Shown piece by piece: positions 8,542-17,330 of a stretch of DNA of 43,016 nucleotides. The translations under genes and the position numbers were made by a program. The notes under the pieces are model-generated. The model was not told the origin of the DNA and ran no database searches. It was given only the letters and a program-made list of their open reading frames with translations. The DNA comes from Rhodanobacter sp. (GTDB taxonomy: Bacteria; Pseudomonadota; Gammaproteobacteria; Xanthomonadales; Rhodanobacteraceae): positions 1 to 43,016 of the forward strand of contig SCRF01000073.1 in the NCBI GenBank assembly GCA_004322005.1, written 5' to 3'. How positions within the stretch are numbered: the stretch's first letter is position 1; each line of letters starts with the position of its first letter.

Positions 8542-9183
8542 ATGCGCAAGTTCCTGTCCATTTTTGCCGCCGCGGCACTGATTGCAAGCCTGCCGGTGCA
8601 CGCGCAGAACAGCAGCAGCGTCCGCTACAGGTGGCATGATGACCACGGCCTGCTGCATTACAGCGACAGCCTCAGCGCCGAAGCGATGAAGTACGGCTAC
8701 GACCTGGTCAACGACCAGGGGCTGGTGATACAGCATGTGGCGAGGCAGATGACGCCCGAAGAACGCGCCGCTGCGAACAAACTGGCCGCAGCGCAGGCCG
8801 CAAAGCAGCGTGCCGAGAAAGAACGCGCCGATGCCGATGCGCAGATGCTGTCCGCGTATCCGGATGAGGAATCGTTCAGGATTTCGCAGCAGCAGGCGCT
8901 GGATACCATCGACCAGCAGATCCATACCACCAAGATCAATCTGCGCAGCCAGGAAGATGCATTGACCGACCTGCTCGGTCGCGCCGCCGATATCGAGCGC
9001 AGCAAAAAGCCGGTACCGCATTTCCTTGCCGACAGCATCGCCAGACAACGCGACGTGGTGACCGATCAGCGCAGCATCCTGGAACGCCAGCAGAATCTGC
9101 GGGCACAGACTGTGCAGGTACAGGCTGCGCAGCTGGCGCATTATCGCAAGCTCAGGGCAGCACAGAAGCAGCCGTCGCAGTAG
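8542..9183 (+). CDS. Secreted DUF4124-type protein with coiled-coil tail
   Basis: This 213-residue protein has a signal peptide (MRKFLSIFAAAALIASLPVHAQ). A short region follows, VRYRWHDDHGLLHYSDSL, which matches the DUF4124 pattern common in Gammaproteobacteria. The rest, from about residue 70, is rich in A, K, E and Q and is probably helical or coiled coil (AANKLAAAQAAKQRAEKE). GAGGAAAG precedes the ATG at a good distance. A TACAAT hexamer at 8516-8521 may be its -10. It is exported, but the function is unknown. It ends just before a REPIN and converges on algC. Confidence 0.8.
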   Translation: MRKFLSIFAAAALIASLPVHAQNSSSVRYRWHDDHGLLHYSDSLSAEAMKYGYDLVNDQGLVIQHVARQMTPEERAAANKLAAAQAAKQRAEKERADADAQMLSAYPDEESFRISQQQALDTIDQQIHTTKINLRSQEDALTDLLGRAADIERSKKPVPHFLADSIARQRDVVTDQRSILERQQNLRAQTVQVQAAQLAHYRKLRAAQKQPSQ

Positions 9184-9227
9184 CTCCCGTCGCCGCGCCG
9201 AATCGCGATGCGGGACAGCTGCGGAGC

Positions 9228-9304
9228 GACGGTAGGAGCGCGCTTGCGCGCGATGCCCTTCCGCTCGGCACAGAAGCATCGCGCGCAAGCGCGCTCCTAC
9301 CGTC
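9228..9304. repeat. REPIN-like inverted repeat, GCGCTTGCGCGC class
   Basis: Two perfect 29-base arms (9228-9256 and 9276-9304) are inverted around a 19-base spacer. Each arm contains GTAGGAGCGCGCTTGCGCGC. This is the architecture of REP doublets (REPINs) of Pseudomonas and xanthomonads, which are mobilised by RAYT transposases elsewhere in a genome. It lies between the converging ends of the DUF4124-type gene and algC and may double as a bidirectional terminator or mRNA stabiliser. Its core differs from the three REP copies further right. Confidence 0.85.
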
Positions 9305-9372
9305 GTTCATGCAAGTCTTCCACAAGGGAGAAGTTCTACGGAGTGGCCTCGACCTCGTCGAGGTCGCCGATT

Positions 9373-11700
9373 TCAAAAAGGCAGCTTCAGTGCGGCATCC
9401 ACCGTCAGCAACTGTTGGCGGAATATTTGCTGGATGCGCTTGAGCGCAACCGGGTTGTCCGCTTCAAAACGCAGCATCAGCACCGGGGTGGTGTTGGATG
9501 CACGCACCAGGCCCCAACCGTCCGGCCAGTCCGCGCGCAGACCGTCGAGGGTAATCAGCGTGGCGCCGTCGAAGCTGGCCCGTTGCCGCAACTCGTCCAT
9601 GAGCCGATGATGCTCGCCTTCGTCCAGCTCGATTTTCAACTCCGGCGTGGAAAAGCTCTTCGGCAGCGTGGCAAAGATCTCCTCCGGCGTGCGCCCCTGC
9701 AGATCCCCGGCGAGTATCTCCAGCAGCCGGGCGGCAGCGTAGATGCCGTCGTCGAAGCCGTACCAGCGCTCCTTGAAGAAAAAATGGCCACTCATCTCGC
9801 CGGCCAGTTCGGCACCGGTCTCGCGCATCTTTGCCTTGATCAATGAATGGCCGGTGCGCCACATCAGCGGACTGCCGCCGGCGTCGAGAACCTGCCCTTT
9901 GAGATGGCTGGTGCATTTGACGTCGTAGATGATCGTGGCACCGGGCTGGCGCGACAGCACGTCGCGGGCGAACAGCATCAGCAGGCGATCGGGATAGACG
10001 ATCTCGCCCGAGCGGGTGACCACGCCCAGCCGATCGCCATCGCCGTCGAACGCCAGGCCCAGATCGGCACCGGTCTGCTTCACGGCAAGAATCAGATCCT
10101 CCAGATTCTTCGGGTCGGAGGGATCGGGATGATGGTTCGGAAAGGTACCGTCGACGTCGCAATACAATGGAATCACTTCGCAACCGACACCCTCCAGCAC
10201 CTGCGGCGCCAGCGCGCCGGGAATGCCGTTGCCGCAGTCGACGACGATTTTCAAACGTCGCTCGGCCAGCACATCGGAAACGATTTTCTCGACGTAATCG
10301 GGGGCCACGTCGATCTGGCGCAGGCTGCCCTGGCCATCATGCTCCAGGGCTCCGCTGGCGATACGCTGATACAGATCCTGGATTGCCCCCTCGGCCAGGG
10401 TCTCGCCGCCGATCACGATCTTGAAACCGTTGTAGTCCGGCGGATTGTGACTGCCGGTGACCGCCACACCACAGCCGGTGTTGAAACGATAGGTCGCGTA
10501 GTAGACGACGGGGGTCGGCACCGCGCCGACATCGATCACATCGATGCCGGTCGCGCGCAGGCCATCGGACAAGGCCTCCGCCAGCCCAGGCCCGGACAGG
10601 CGGCCATCACGCCCCACCACGATTTCGCGCAAGCCTTGGTCTCTCATCAACATGCCGATCGACTGGCCGAGCGCCCGCGCGACATCGTTGTTCAGGGTCT
10701 TGCCGACCACCCCGCGCACGTCATAGGCGCGAAAGATGCCCTGATCCACGGCGATCTGCGCTGCCGGCGCGACCGGGGTTGCCACCGGCGCGGCCGGCGC
10801 AGGAGGCGTGGTCCTTTCGATTCTCGCGGGCAACTCGAGCTCCTCCGGCTCTGGCACGGATCGCTCGCGCAGGCGCTCGCGCAGGCGCTTGCGCAGACGC
10901 AGGAAAAAAACCCCGCCGCCGAGGCCCAGCAGACCCAGCAAGGCGCTCAACGGCCAGGAACGCGGCAACACGATGAATGCAGCCGGCAAGCCTGCCTGCA
11001 CACTGAATGTGCTGCCGGAAACCGGTTTGCCGGCAACTCCCTCCTCGGCCGAAGCCGCGCCATGGGAAAGCAACTGCATGTCACCCTGGTCTTCGTCCTG
11101 CTGCAGAACCAGTCGGCCGCCAGCCGGCGGAATCGATTCGAAAACCCGTTGCAAAGGCGCGAACGACAGCTCGATCCACGCCCATCCCTGCACATGTTGT
11201 GGCGACCCCAGCGGAACCACCAGACTCAGACGACGACCGACGTGGTCATACGAGATGCTTTGCATCGGCGACGCTTCGCCGGCACCTTGCGCGGAAAGCA
11301 GCTGAGCCGCCTTGGCATAGCCGAACTCGCGGTAATCGGCATGCAGCACCTCGTTCAGATCGGCGCTGTAAAACTCCAGCCGGGCGATTTGCGGCAATTG
11401 CAGGCGCAGTGCCGTCGCGGCCTGCACCGGATCACTCATCAGCGCAGCCGGATCTCTGGCGGCCAGCGCCTTTTCGACCTTGCTGCGCTCGCTGGCGATT
11501 TCCGCCGCGAGCGAGCGCACGACCTGATCCTGCGCGGCATGCACACGCTCGATTTCACCGTGTTCACTGGCAATCAGCCAGGTTTGCCAGGTGCAGAACA
11601 ACCCCAGCAGCAACAGCAGCGTGGCACCGCCCAGTGGCAACAGGTGTTGCCGGTCGGCCAGCAGGTCATGCAGTTGCCCCCTCGCCGTGCTTATCGCCAT
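9373..11700 (-). CDS. algC: Phosphomannomutase/phosphoglucomutase with membrane-anchored N-terminal half
   Basis: The C-terminal ~455 residues (from about 319) are a complete AlgC-type mutase. TGSHNPP has catalytic Ser417, the metal loop DGDGDR is at 552-557, GEMSGH (sugar specificity) at 634-639, and RASNTTP (phosphate binding) at 733-739. It would interconvert mannose or glucose 6- and 1-phosphates for exopolysaccharide, LPS and glucan precursors. The first ~318 residues are extra: a membrane segment near 22-44, a ~200-residue region predicted to be periplasmic, a second membrane segment near 249-268, a basic helix, and a Pro/Ala linker (298-315). This resembles a sensor input domain. The ATG at 11700 is chosen over an upstream ATG at 11739. 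dut and coaBC precede it in a likely operon. Confidence 0.93.
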   Translation of the reverse strand: MAISTARGQLHDLLADRQHLLPLGGATLLLLLGLFCTWQTWLIASEHGEIERVHAAQDQVVRSLAAEIASERSKVEKALAARDPAALMSDPVQAATALRLQLPQIARLEFYSADLNEVLHADYREFGYAKAAQLLSAQGAGEASPMQSISYDHVGRRLSLVVPLGSPQHVQGWAWIELSFAPLQRVFESIPPAGGRLVLQQDEDQGDMQLLSHGAASAEEGVAGKPVSGSTFSVQAGLPAAFIVLPRSWPLSALLGLLGLGGGVFFLRLRKRLRERLRERSVPEPEELELPARIERTTPPAPAAPVATPVAPAAQIAVDQGIFRAYDVRGVVGKTLNNDVARALGQSIGMLMRDQGLREIVVGRDGRLSGPGLAEALSDGLRATGIDVIDVGAVPTPVVYYATYRFNTGCGVAVTGSHNPPDYNGFKIVIGGETLAEGAIQDLYQRIASGALEHDGQGSLRQIDVAPDYVEKIVSDVLAERRLKIVVDCGNGIPGALAPQVLEGVGCEVIPLYCDVDGTFPNHHPDPSDPKNLEDLILAVKQTGADLGLAFDGDGDRLGVVTRSGEIVYPDRLLMLFARDVLSRQPGATIIYDVKCTSHLKGQVLDAGGSPLMWRTGHSLIKAKMRETGAELAGEMSGHFFFKERWYGFDDGIYAAARLLEILAGDLQGRTPEEIFATLPKSFSTPELKIELDEGEHHRLMDELRQRASFDGATLITLDGLRADWPDGWGLVRASNTTPVLMLRFEADNPVALKRIQQIFRQQLLTVDAALKLPF

Positions 11701-11774
11701 ATCCTGCCCCCACAGACTGCACCTGATCGGTCGGCCCACCGCAAAGCCGGCCTGCCCATGTTAATCGAACCTGG

Positions 11775-12230
11775 TTAATTGAACCCGGTCGAACCAAAGC
11801 CCCCGCTGCCGCGTTCACTCGGTGCAAAATCCGTCACGATTTTCAGCCGTGCCTGCGCTACCGGCACCAGCAGCAGCTGTGCAATGCGATCGCCCACGGC
11901 GATGGTGTAAGCCTGCTGGCCGCGATTCCAGCATGAGATCATCAACGGACCCTGATAATCGGCATCGATCACTCCGACCAGGTTGCCCATCACCAGACCG
12001 TGCTTGTGACCCAGCCCCGAGCGCGGCACGATCAAGGCGCACCAGCCCGGGTCGCCGATATGGATCGCGATGCCGCTGGGGACCAGTGCACTCTCGCCGG
12101 GGTGCAGGGTCAACGGCACGTCCAGTGCCGCCCGCAGATCCATCCCGGCGCTGCCGGGCGTGGCGGCTTGCGGCAACGCAATGCTGTCACCGAGACGGGC
12201 ATCGAGAATCTTCAGCTCGACATCGATCAT
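11775..12230 (-). CDS. dut: dUTP diphosphatase
   Basis: Dut hydrolyses dUTP to dUMP, keeping uracil out of DNA and feeding thymidylate synthesis. The 151-residue trimeric-type enzyme shows all the family motifs: [15 protein letters not shown] at 69-74, GVIDADYQG with catalytic Asp89, RIAQLLLVP, and the C-terminal glycine-rich lid [10 protein letters not shown]. Its ATG overlaps the coaBC stop by 4 bases (ATGA), a sign of translational coupling. The order coaBC-dut-algC is conserved in Pseudomonas. Confidence 0.98.
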   Translation of the reverse strand: MIDVELKILDARLGDSIALPQAATPGSAGMDLRAALDVPLTLHPGESALVPSGIAIHIGDPGWCALIVPRSGLGHKHGLVMGNLVGVIDADYQGPLMISCWNRGQQAYTIAVGDRIAQLLLVPVAQARLKIVTDFAPSERGSGGFGSTGFN

Positions 12231-13432
12231 CGGCGACTGGCCCGGTAGCGCTCGGCCACATGGGCGATCAGCTGCCGTGCCAGTTCCAGCTTGGCTACCC
12301 GTGGCAATTCGATGGCGCCACCATCCCAGTAAAGGCTCAGCGCATTGTCGGCAGCCTCGAAGCCGAGGCCATCGCCCACCTGATTGGCCGCGATCATGTC
12401 CAGTCCCTTGCGTTGCAGCTTGTCCTGCGCGTAGCCGGCCACGTCGTGCGTCTCGGCCGCAAAACCGACCAGGAAGGGATGCACGGGCTGGGCCGACAGG
12501 CAGGCCAGGATGTCGGGATTCTCGCTCAGCTGCAGAACCAGTTCGGCGCCATCGCGCTTCTTGAGTTTCTTCGCGGATACCTCACGCGGGCGGTAATCGC
12601 CGACCGCCGCCGCACCGATGTAGATGTCCGCCTGCGTGGCGGCGGCAAGCACCGCTTGATGCATCTGTGCCGCACTGCGCACATCGACGCGCCGCACGAT
12701 ACCGCCGGGGGTGGGCAGACTCACCGGTCCGGCGATCACGGTCACCGCGGCACCGGCCTGCGCGGCCGCCTCGGCGACCGCAAAGCCCATCCGGCCTGAA
12801 CTGCGATTGCCGATGAAGCGCACCGGGTCGATGTCTTCGAAGGTCGGCCCGGCACTGACCACGACGCGCAAGCCCTCCAGCACGCGATTGTCGAACGATG
12901 CCGCCAGGGCATCGCGCAGCTCAAGCGCCTCGAGCATGCGGCCGGCACCGACATCGCCGCACGCCTGTTCGCCGGACGCCGGCCCGAGCACCCGCGCACC
13001 GCGCTGACGCAACGTGGCAAGATTTGCCTGCACGGATGCGTGCGCCCACATCTGCTGATTCATCGCCGGCGCCAGATACAGCGGCGCGGCGCTGGCCAGA
13101 CACAGCGTGGTCAGCAGATCGTCGGCCAGTCCGTGGGCCAGGCGCGCCAGCAGATCGGCGCTGGCGGGCGCAATGAGTATGCGTTCGGCCCAGCGCGCCA
13201 GTTCGATATGACCCATCGCCGCCTCGGCCTGCGCGTCCCACAGGCTGATCCGCACGTCCTGACCGGACAGCGCCTGAAAGGTGACCGGGCTGACGAAATG
13301 GGTGGCCCCTTCCGTCATCACCACGCGTACCTGGGCATCCAGGTCGCGCAGGCGGCGAACCAGTTCACAGGACTTGTAGGCGGCGATGCCACCGGACACT
13401 CCCAGCAAGATACGGCGTTGCGCAAGACTCAT
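12227..13432 (-). CDS. coaBC: Bifunctional phosphopantothenoylcysteine decarboxylase/phosphopantothenate-cysteine ligase
   Basis: CoaBC adds cysteine to 4'-phosphopantothenate and decarboxylates the product, two central steps of coenzyme A synthesis. The 401-residue protein has the CoaC flavoprotein half first: [29 protein letters not shown] with the catalytic histidine, PAMNQQMW, and [13 protein letters not shown]. The CoaB half follows: [24 protein letters not shown] and SAKKLKK. The ATG at 13432 matches the family start; a TTG at 13450 is the only upstream alternative. It leads the coaBC-dut-algC operon and is divergent from radC across about 96 bases. Confidence 0.97.
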   Translation of the reverse strand: MSLAQRRILLGVSGGIAAYKSCELVRRLRDLDAQVRVVMTEGATHFVSPVTFQALSGQDVRISLWDAQAEAAMGHIELARWAERILIAPASADLLARLAHGLADDLLTTLCLASAAPLYLAPAMNQQMWAHASVQANLATLRQRGARVLGPASGEQACGDVGAGRMLEALELRDALAASFDNRVLEGLRVVVSAGPTFEDIDPVRFIGNRSSGRMGFAVAEAAAQAGAAVTVIAGPVSLPTPGGIVRRVDVRSAAQMHQAVLAAATQADIYIGAAAVGDYRPREVSAKKLKKRDGAELVLQLSENPDILACLSAQPVHPFLVGFAAETHDVAGYAQDKLQRKGLDMIAANQVGDGLGFEAADNALSLYWDGGAIELPRVAKLELARQLIAHVAERYRASRR

Positions 13433-13528
13433 GTAAGGCAGGCCTGACAATCGGGCAGAAGCCTAGCTTACCGGATTCATTCGCTTCGGCCGCTGCCCGC
13501 ATCACATCCGTGCAGGCAGCCTGTGGGC

Positions 13529-14200
13529 ATGAGCATCCGCGACTGGCCCGAAGGCGAACGTCCCCGTGAAAAACTGCTGGCCCGCGGCAGTGCCACGCTG
13601 TCCGATGCCGAGCTGCTGGCGGTGCTGCTGGGCAGCGGCAGCCGCGGCAAGGACGCGATCGCGCTGGGGCGCGAGCTGCTGCAGGCCGCCGGCAGCCTCG
13701 GCGCACTGCTGGGCCGACCCGAACAGCTGATTCGCACTGGCGGCCTGGGTCCCGCCAAGCGGGCACGGATCGCCGCCGCATTGGAGCTGGCCCGACGCAG
13801 CCTGGCCGAGGAGCTGCAGCAGCGGCAGAGCCTGGGCAACCCGCGCGACAGCGGCGATTACCTGCGCGCACGCCTGCGTCACCTGCCCTACGAGGTCTTC
13901 GGCTGCCTGTACCTGGACAATCGCCACCGCGTACTGGCGTTCGAGGAACTGTTCCGCGGCACCGTCGACGGCGCCAGCGTGCATCCGCGCGAAGTGGTGC
14001 GGGCATGCCTGCAACACAATGCCTGCGCCGTGATCTTTGCGCATAACCACCCCTCAGGGGTCGCCGAACCCAGTGCCGCCGATCGGGCGATAACCCGTGA
14101 ATTGCGCGACGCCTTGCAGCTGGTCGGAGTGCGCGTGCTCGATCACCTGGTGATCGGCAGCGGCGAGCCGGTGTCGATGGCGGCCCGTGGTCTGCTCTGA
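13529..14200 (+). CDS. radC: RadC/JAB-domain protein
   Basis: This 223-residue protein has an N-terminal helix-hairpin-helix region (ATLSDAELLAVLLGSGSRGKDA) and a C-terminal JAB/MPN metalloprotease-like domain. The zinc motif HNHPSG-N7-D is intact (HNHPSGVAEPSAAD), and LDNRHRV and FRGTVDGASVHPRE precede it. A repair role was once claimed for RadC in Escherichia coli, but its function is unsettled. The ATG at 13529 is chosen from the family start MSIRDWPEGERPREKLL; a GTG at 13523 is also possible. It is divergent from coaBC, the usual arrangement in this class. Confidence 0.93.
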   Translation: MSIRDWPEGERPREKLLARGSATLSDAELLAVLLGSGSRGKDAIALGRELLQAAGSLGALLGRPEQLIRTGGLGPAKRARIAAALELARRSLAEELQQRQSLGNPRDSGDYLRARLRHLPYEVFGCLYLDNRHRVLAFEELFRGTVDGASVHPREVVRACLQHNACAVIFAHNHPSGVAEPSAADRAITRELRDALQLVGVRVLDHLVIGSGEPVSMAARGLL

Positions 14201-14254
14201 CCCTGGCTCGCTGCCAGTCGAGTGCCGGGTCCGACCCGCATCGACTGGCGCACC

Positions 14255-14284
14255 AAAAAAAACGGCGCGGTATGCACCGCGCCG
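14255..14284 (-). terminator. Rho-independent terminator on the minus strand
   Basis: A perfect 9-base-pair G/C-rich stem (CGGCGCGGT/ACCGCGCCG, arms 14276-14284 and 14263-14271) with a 4-base loop is followed on the minus strand by eight T residues (14262-14255). It cannot serve radC, which is on the plus strand and would see the T tract as A residues. No minus-strand gene lies upstream within the gap, so it most likely ends a non-coding transcript. Confidence 0.85.
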
Positions 14285-14427
14285 AGGGGCCGATTGGGGA
14301 GGGGAGAGAGCGGCGTCTCCTTATGCCATGTCATGGAGGGGAGTCATGTCAGGCACGCGGTCAGTGTCGCACTGCCGCATGACAAAACCATGACGTCGTT
14401 GCGATGGATCAGGCAGCGCCATGTTGC
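14255..14427 (-). ncRNA. Candidate small RNA upstream of the orphan terminator
   Basis: The minus-strand stretch ending at the strong terminator has no coding gene. A TATAAG hexamer at 14438-14433 could be its -10, giving a transcript of about 170 bases; the -35 is poor. Just before the terminator stem the RNA would be unpaired and C-rich (CUCUCUCCCCUCCCC). Such loops in known small RNAs pair with G-rich ribosome binding sites, as in Xanthomonas sX13. The start is a guess, and the claim rests mainly on the orphan terminator. Confidence 0.4.
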
Positions 14428-14433
14428 CGAACC

Positions 14434-14442
14434 TTATACACA
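14434..14442 (+). promoter_or_regulatory. Consensus DnaA box (TTATACACA)
   Basis: The sequence matches the TTATNCACA consensus for DnaA binding exactly. It overlaps the putative -10 hexamer of the candidate minus-strand small RNA (14433-14438). A second exact box in the same orientation lies 155 bases downstream. Confidence 0.4.
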
Positions 14443-14597
14443 AATCGACGATATCGGCACTTGCCAGCGATATCTCGTGCCCAATCACGGAATGGTTGCG
14501 CAAACCATTGATATATATTTGTTATTTCTTGCGGAAAGCTGCCTTTTGAGGTCGATCGAAGAATCCACTTCCATGGCTTGTTGCTTTTCCCACAGAC

Positions 14598-14606
14598 TTA
14601 TCCACA
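14598..14606 (+). promoter_or_regulatory. Consensus DnaA box (TTATCCACA)
   Basis: This is an exact match to the strongest DnaA box form. It lies 139 bases before the argS start, downstream of the A/T-rich tract at 14507-14530. A related sequence, TTTTCCCACA, starts 13 bases earlier at 14585. Confidence 0.45.
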
Positions 14607-14744
14607 AGATACGTCGTCGCAGTGCATCAAGATTTCCATCTGCCTGGTGAGACCCGCGCCAAACGCCCAACCCGTGTGCTGACGCATTCGGCAGCACGAT
14701 GTGTCTGCTACGATCAGCGGTTCCATCACGAACTGATCCCTTCC

Positions 14745-16433
14745 GTGAAAGTACAACTGCGCGAACTGATCCTGCAGTCCATCCAGACCCTGCAAAACGA
14801 TGCCATCCTGCCTGCCGACCTGGTGGTGCCCGGGTTTGTGATCGAGCGGGCGCGCACCCGCGAACATGGCGACTTTGCCAGCAACATCGCGATGCTGCTG
14901 GCCAAGCCGGCTCGCGCCAAACCCCGTGAACTGGCCGGGAAACTGGTTGCCGCCCTGCCGGCCAACACGCTGGTGGACAAGGTCGAAATCGCCGGCCCCG
15001 GCTTCATCAACTTCCATCTGGGCACCGGTGCGTATCACGCTGAACTGCAGCACATCCTGGATCAGGGCGATGCCTACGGTCGCAGCAGTAGCGGTGCCGG
15101 CCAGAGGGTCGGCGTGGAGTTCGTTTCGGCCAACCCGACCGGGCCGCTGCATGTCGGTCACGGCCGCGCGGCGGCAATCGGCGATTGCCTGAGCCGATTG
15201 CTTCAGGCCACCGGCTGGAACGTCATGCGCGAGTTCTACTACAACGATGCCGGCGTGCAGATCGCAAACCTGGCGATCTCGGTGCAGGCCCGCGCCCGTG
15301 GCATCACTCCCGACGACAGCAGCTGGCCCGAAGCCGGCTACCGCGGCGACTACATCGCCGAAGTGGCGCGTGCCTACCTCGACCGCGAAGCGGTGGTGGC
15401 CGCTGGCGAAACGGTCACCGGCGCCGGCGATGTCGACGATCTCGATGCCATTCGCCGCTTCGCCGTGGCCAGCCTGCGCCGCGAACAGGACCTCGACCTG
15501 AAGGCTTTCGGCGTCGACTTCGACGTGTATTTTCTCGAGTCCTCGCTGTACCGCGACGGCAAGGTGGAGGAGACCGTGCGCGAGCTGGTCGCCCACGGCC
15601 ACACCTACGAGAAAGATGGGGCGTTGTGGCTGCGCTCCACGGATTTCGGTGACGACAAGGACCGCGTGATGCGCAAGTCCGACGGCACCTACACCTATTT
15701 CATCCCCGATGTGGCCTATCACCTGAGCAAGTGGCAGCGCGGCTACCGGCGTGCGATCACCGAGCTCGGTTCGGACCATCACGGCACACTGACCCGCGTA
15801 CGCGCGGGCCTGCAGGCCCTGGACGCCGGCATCCCGCCGGGCTGGCCGGAATACGTGCTGCATCAAATGGTGACGGTGCTGCGCGGTGGCGAGGAGGTGA
15901 AGATCTCCAAGCGCGCCGGCAGCTACCTCACCTTGCGCGACCTGATCGACGAAGCCGGCCGCGACGCCACGCGCTACTTCCTGATCGCCCGCAAGGCCGA
16001 CTCGCAACTGGTGTTCGACATCGACCTGGCCCGTTCGCAAAGCAACGACAACCCGGTGTACTACATCCAGTATGCGCATGCCCGCGTGTGCAGCGTGCTG
16101 CGCCAGGCTGAAGAAAAGGGCCTCGTGTTCGACCTGCAGGACGGTTTGCGGCAGCTGGCCCGGCTGGACAACGAACACGAACAGGTCCTGCTGACCGAAC
16201 TGTCGAAGTACCCGGAACTGATCGAGACCGCCGCCGCCAACCTCGAGCCGCACCTGCTGGCGAGCTGGTTGCGCGAACTGGCGAATGCGTTCCACACCTA
16301 TTACAACGCACACCAGTTCCTGGTCGAGGACACTGCGCTGCGCAACGCACGGCTGACGCTGGTGGTAGCCACTCGGCAAGTATTGAAAAATGGTCTGGGT
16401 TTGCTGGGCCTGAGCGCCCCGGAGAGCATGTAA
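14745..16433 (+). CDS. argS: Arginyl-tRNA synthetase
   Basis: ArgS charges tRNA-Arg with arginine. The 562-residue class I enzyme shows the N-terminal Add1 domain ([26 protein letters not shown]), the HIGH-type motif HVGH at 136-139 within [14 protein letters not shown], the KMSKS-like KISKRAG, and an anticodon-binding C-terminal domain. The GTG at 14745 gives a family-like start ([16 protein letters not shown]). The frame is open upstream to 14622, but that part is unlike ArgS and contains no likely ribosome binding site. The stop overlaps the ATG of the next gene by 1 base (TAATG), as in the argS-SPOR gene pair of Pseudomonas. Confidence 0.96.
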   Translation: MKVQLRELILQSIQTLQNDAILPADLVVPGFVIERARTREHGDFASNIAMLLAKPARAKPRELAGKLVAALPANTLVDKVEIAGPGFINFHLGTGAYHAELQHILDQGDAYGRSSSGAGQRVGVEFVSANPTGPLHVGHGRAAAIGDCLSRLLQATGWNVMREFYYNDAGVQIANLAISVQARARGITPDDSSWPEAGYRGDYIAEVARAYLDREAVVAAGETVTGAGDVDDLDAIRRFAVASLRREQDLDLKAFGVDFDVYFLESSLYRDGKVEETVRELVAHGHTYEKDGALWLRSTDFGDDKDRVMRKSDGTYTYFIPDVAYHLSKWQRGYRRAITELGSDHHGTLTRVRAGLQALDAGIPPGWPEYVLHQMVTVLRGGEEVKISKRAGSYLTLRDLIDEAGRDATRYFLIARKADSQLVFDIDLARSQSNDNPVYYIQYAHARVCSVLRQAEEKGLVFDLQDGLRQLARLDNEHEQVLLTELSKYPELIETAAANLEPHLLASWLRELANAFHTYYNAHQFLVEDTALRNARLTLVVATRQVLKNGLGLLGLSAPESM

Positions 16434-17134
16434 TGGCAGCACGCAAGAACAAGGGCCGGCAGGCCGTACGCAATGCTCGCAGCGGTTTTCCGACGTGGGG
16501 ATATATCGCCATCGGCGTCCTGCTCGGCGGCATCCTGATGGTCATCGTGATACGTGGCAGCCTGCTCACCAGCCTGCGCAAGCAGGACGTGCCACAGGCA
16601 AATCCGCAAGCTACCGCCCAACGCGGCAGCGAGCCCGGCGTGCTGGAGCCCGCCGGCAACGACAGCACGCCCAGAAAACCGCAATACGATTTCTACTCGG
16701 TGCTGTCGGAGAAGGAAGTGCGCATCCCGGATGCCGAGATCAGCGCCCAGGCCCGTGCCGAACAGCAACAGAAACAGCTGGCCGCACAACAGCGGCCAGC
16801 TGCCGCTCAACAAGCGTCCGCGCCCGCGAACACACCCGCCGCAATCAGCGAGAACATCACGGCCGCGCCCGCCAGCGCGGTTCCCACGCCAGCTACCGGC
16901 AGCGGTTACCTGCTGCAGGTCGGGGCCTTTCCGAACGCCGCCGACGCGGAAACCCTGAAGGCCAAACTTGCCCTGCAGGGCTTCGTCGCCAACGTGCGCT
17001 CGGTCAACATCGGCGGGCAGACCTACCATCGCGTCCGCCTCGGCCCGTTCCGATCCGCCACCGAGCTGGAATCGACCAAGCAGCGGCTGGCCACTGCCGG
17101 GATCAATGCCATTGCGCTGAAAGAAGGCCGGTAA
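16433..17134 (+). CDS. FtsN-like SPOR-domain protein
   Basis: This 233-residue inner-membrane protein has a basic cytoplasmic N-terminus and one membrane segment near 21-42 (TWGYIAIGVLLGGILMVIVI). A long Q/A/P-rich periplasmic linker follows, then a C-terminal SPOR domain near 155-230 (YLLQVGAFPNAADAETLKAKLALQGF ... YHRVRLGPF). SPOR domains bind denuded glycan at the division septum, and FtsN-type proteins activate septal peptidoglycan synthesis. The ATG overlaps the argS stop by 1 base, so the two are coupled. Calling it FtsN itself would need evidence from the periplasmic activation motif. Confidence 0.87.
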   Translation: MAARKNKGRQAVRNARSGFPTWGYIAIGVLLGGILMVIVIRGSLLTSLRKQDVPQANPQATAQRGSEPGVLEPAGNDSTPRKPQYDFYSVLSEKEVRIPDAEISAQARAEQQQKQLAAQQRPAAAQQASAPANTPAAISENITAAPASAVPTPATGSGYLLQVGAFPNAADAETLKAKLALQGFVANVRSVNIGGQTYHRVRLGPFRSATELESTKQRLATAGINAIALKEGR

Positions 17135-17330
17135 GCGGTCGCCCTCCCGGTACCGCTGGCCTGACTGGCGATGCTGCGCACCATAGTTTCGCGGGCAACC
17201 AGTCGATTGTGCTGGAGGAAAGATGCACAGGCGTCTGACGTACCGCGGGACCGATCGCTTCGGCAAGCAGACGACACCGGAACCGCGACGAGGGCGCTGC
17301 GCCGTCGCGCCACCCGCTACACTTTCCCGC

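Larger units (their letters stand above)
14201..14744. other. Long intergenic region between radC and argS
   Basis: This 544-base gap has no convincing protein gene; the small open frames in it have no recognisable motifs. It holds a minus-strand terminator (14255-14284), an imperfect inverted repeat with arms 14213-14221 and 14241-14249, and two consensus DnaA boxes (14434-14442 and 14598-14606). There are also GATATCG-N11-CGATATC at 14450-14474, AATGGTT-N5-AACCATT at 14491-14509, and an A/T-rich tract at about 14507-14530. Base composition there is unlike the GC-rich flanks. A weak argS promoter could be TTGCGC (14496-14501), 18 bases, TGTTAT (14520-14525). Confidence 0.6.

Noticed and set aside
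14493..14530. Resemblance to a chromosome dimer resolution (dif) site
   Set aside because: TATATATTTGTTATTT resembles the XerD half, but the XerC half and central spacing do not match, so it is probably a chance A/T-rich similarity.
14434..14606. Chromosomal origin oriC
   Set aside because: Only two DnaA boxes, no dnaA, dnaN or gyrB nearby; kept as a DnaA-box locus rather than an origin.
14485..14697. Possible 70-residue minus-strand peptide in the radC-argS gap (and a 60-residue one at 14321-14503)
   Set aside because: No ribosome binding site or recognisable motif; the neighbouring structure fits regulatory DNA or a non-coding RNA better.
17223..17330. N-terminal extension of ydfG from the ATG at 17223 with GGAGG close upstream
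   Set aside because: The 36 extra residues are unlike the family, and the conserved protein starts at 17331; the spacing of GGAGG to the ATG is short.
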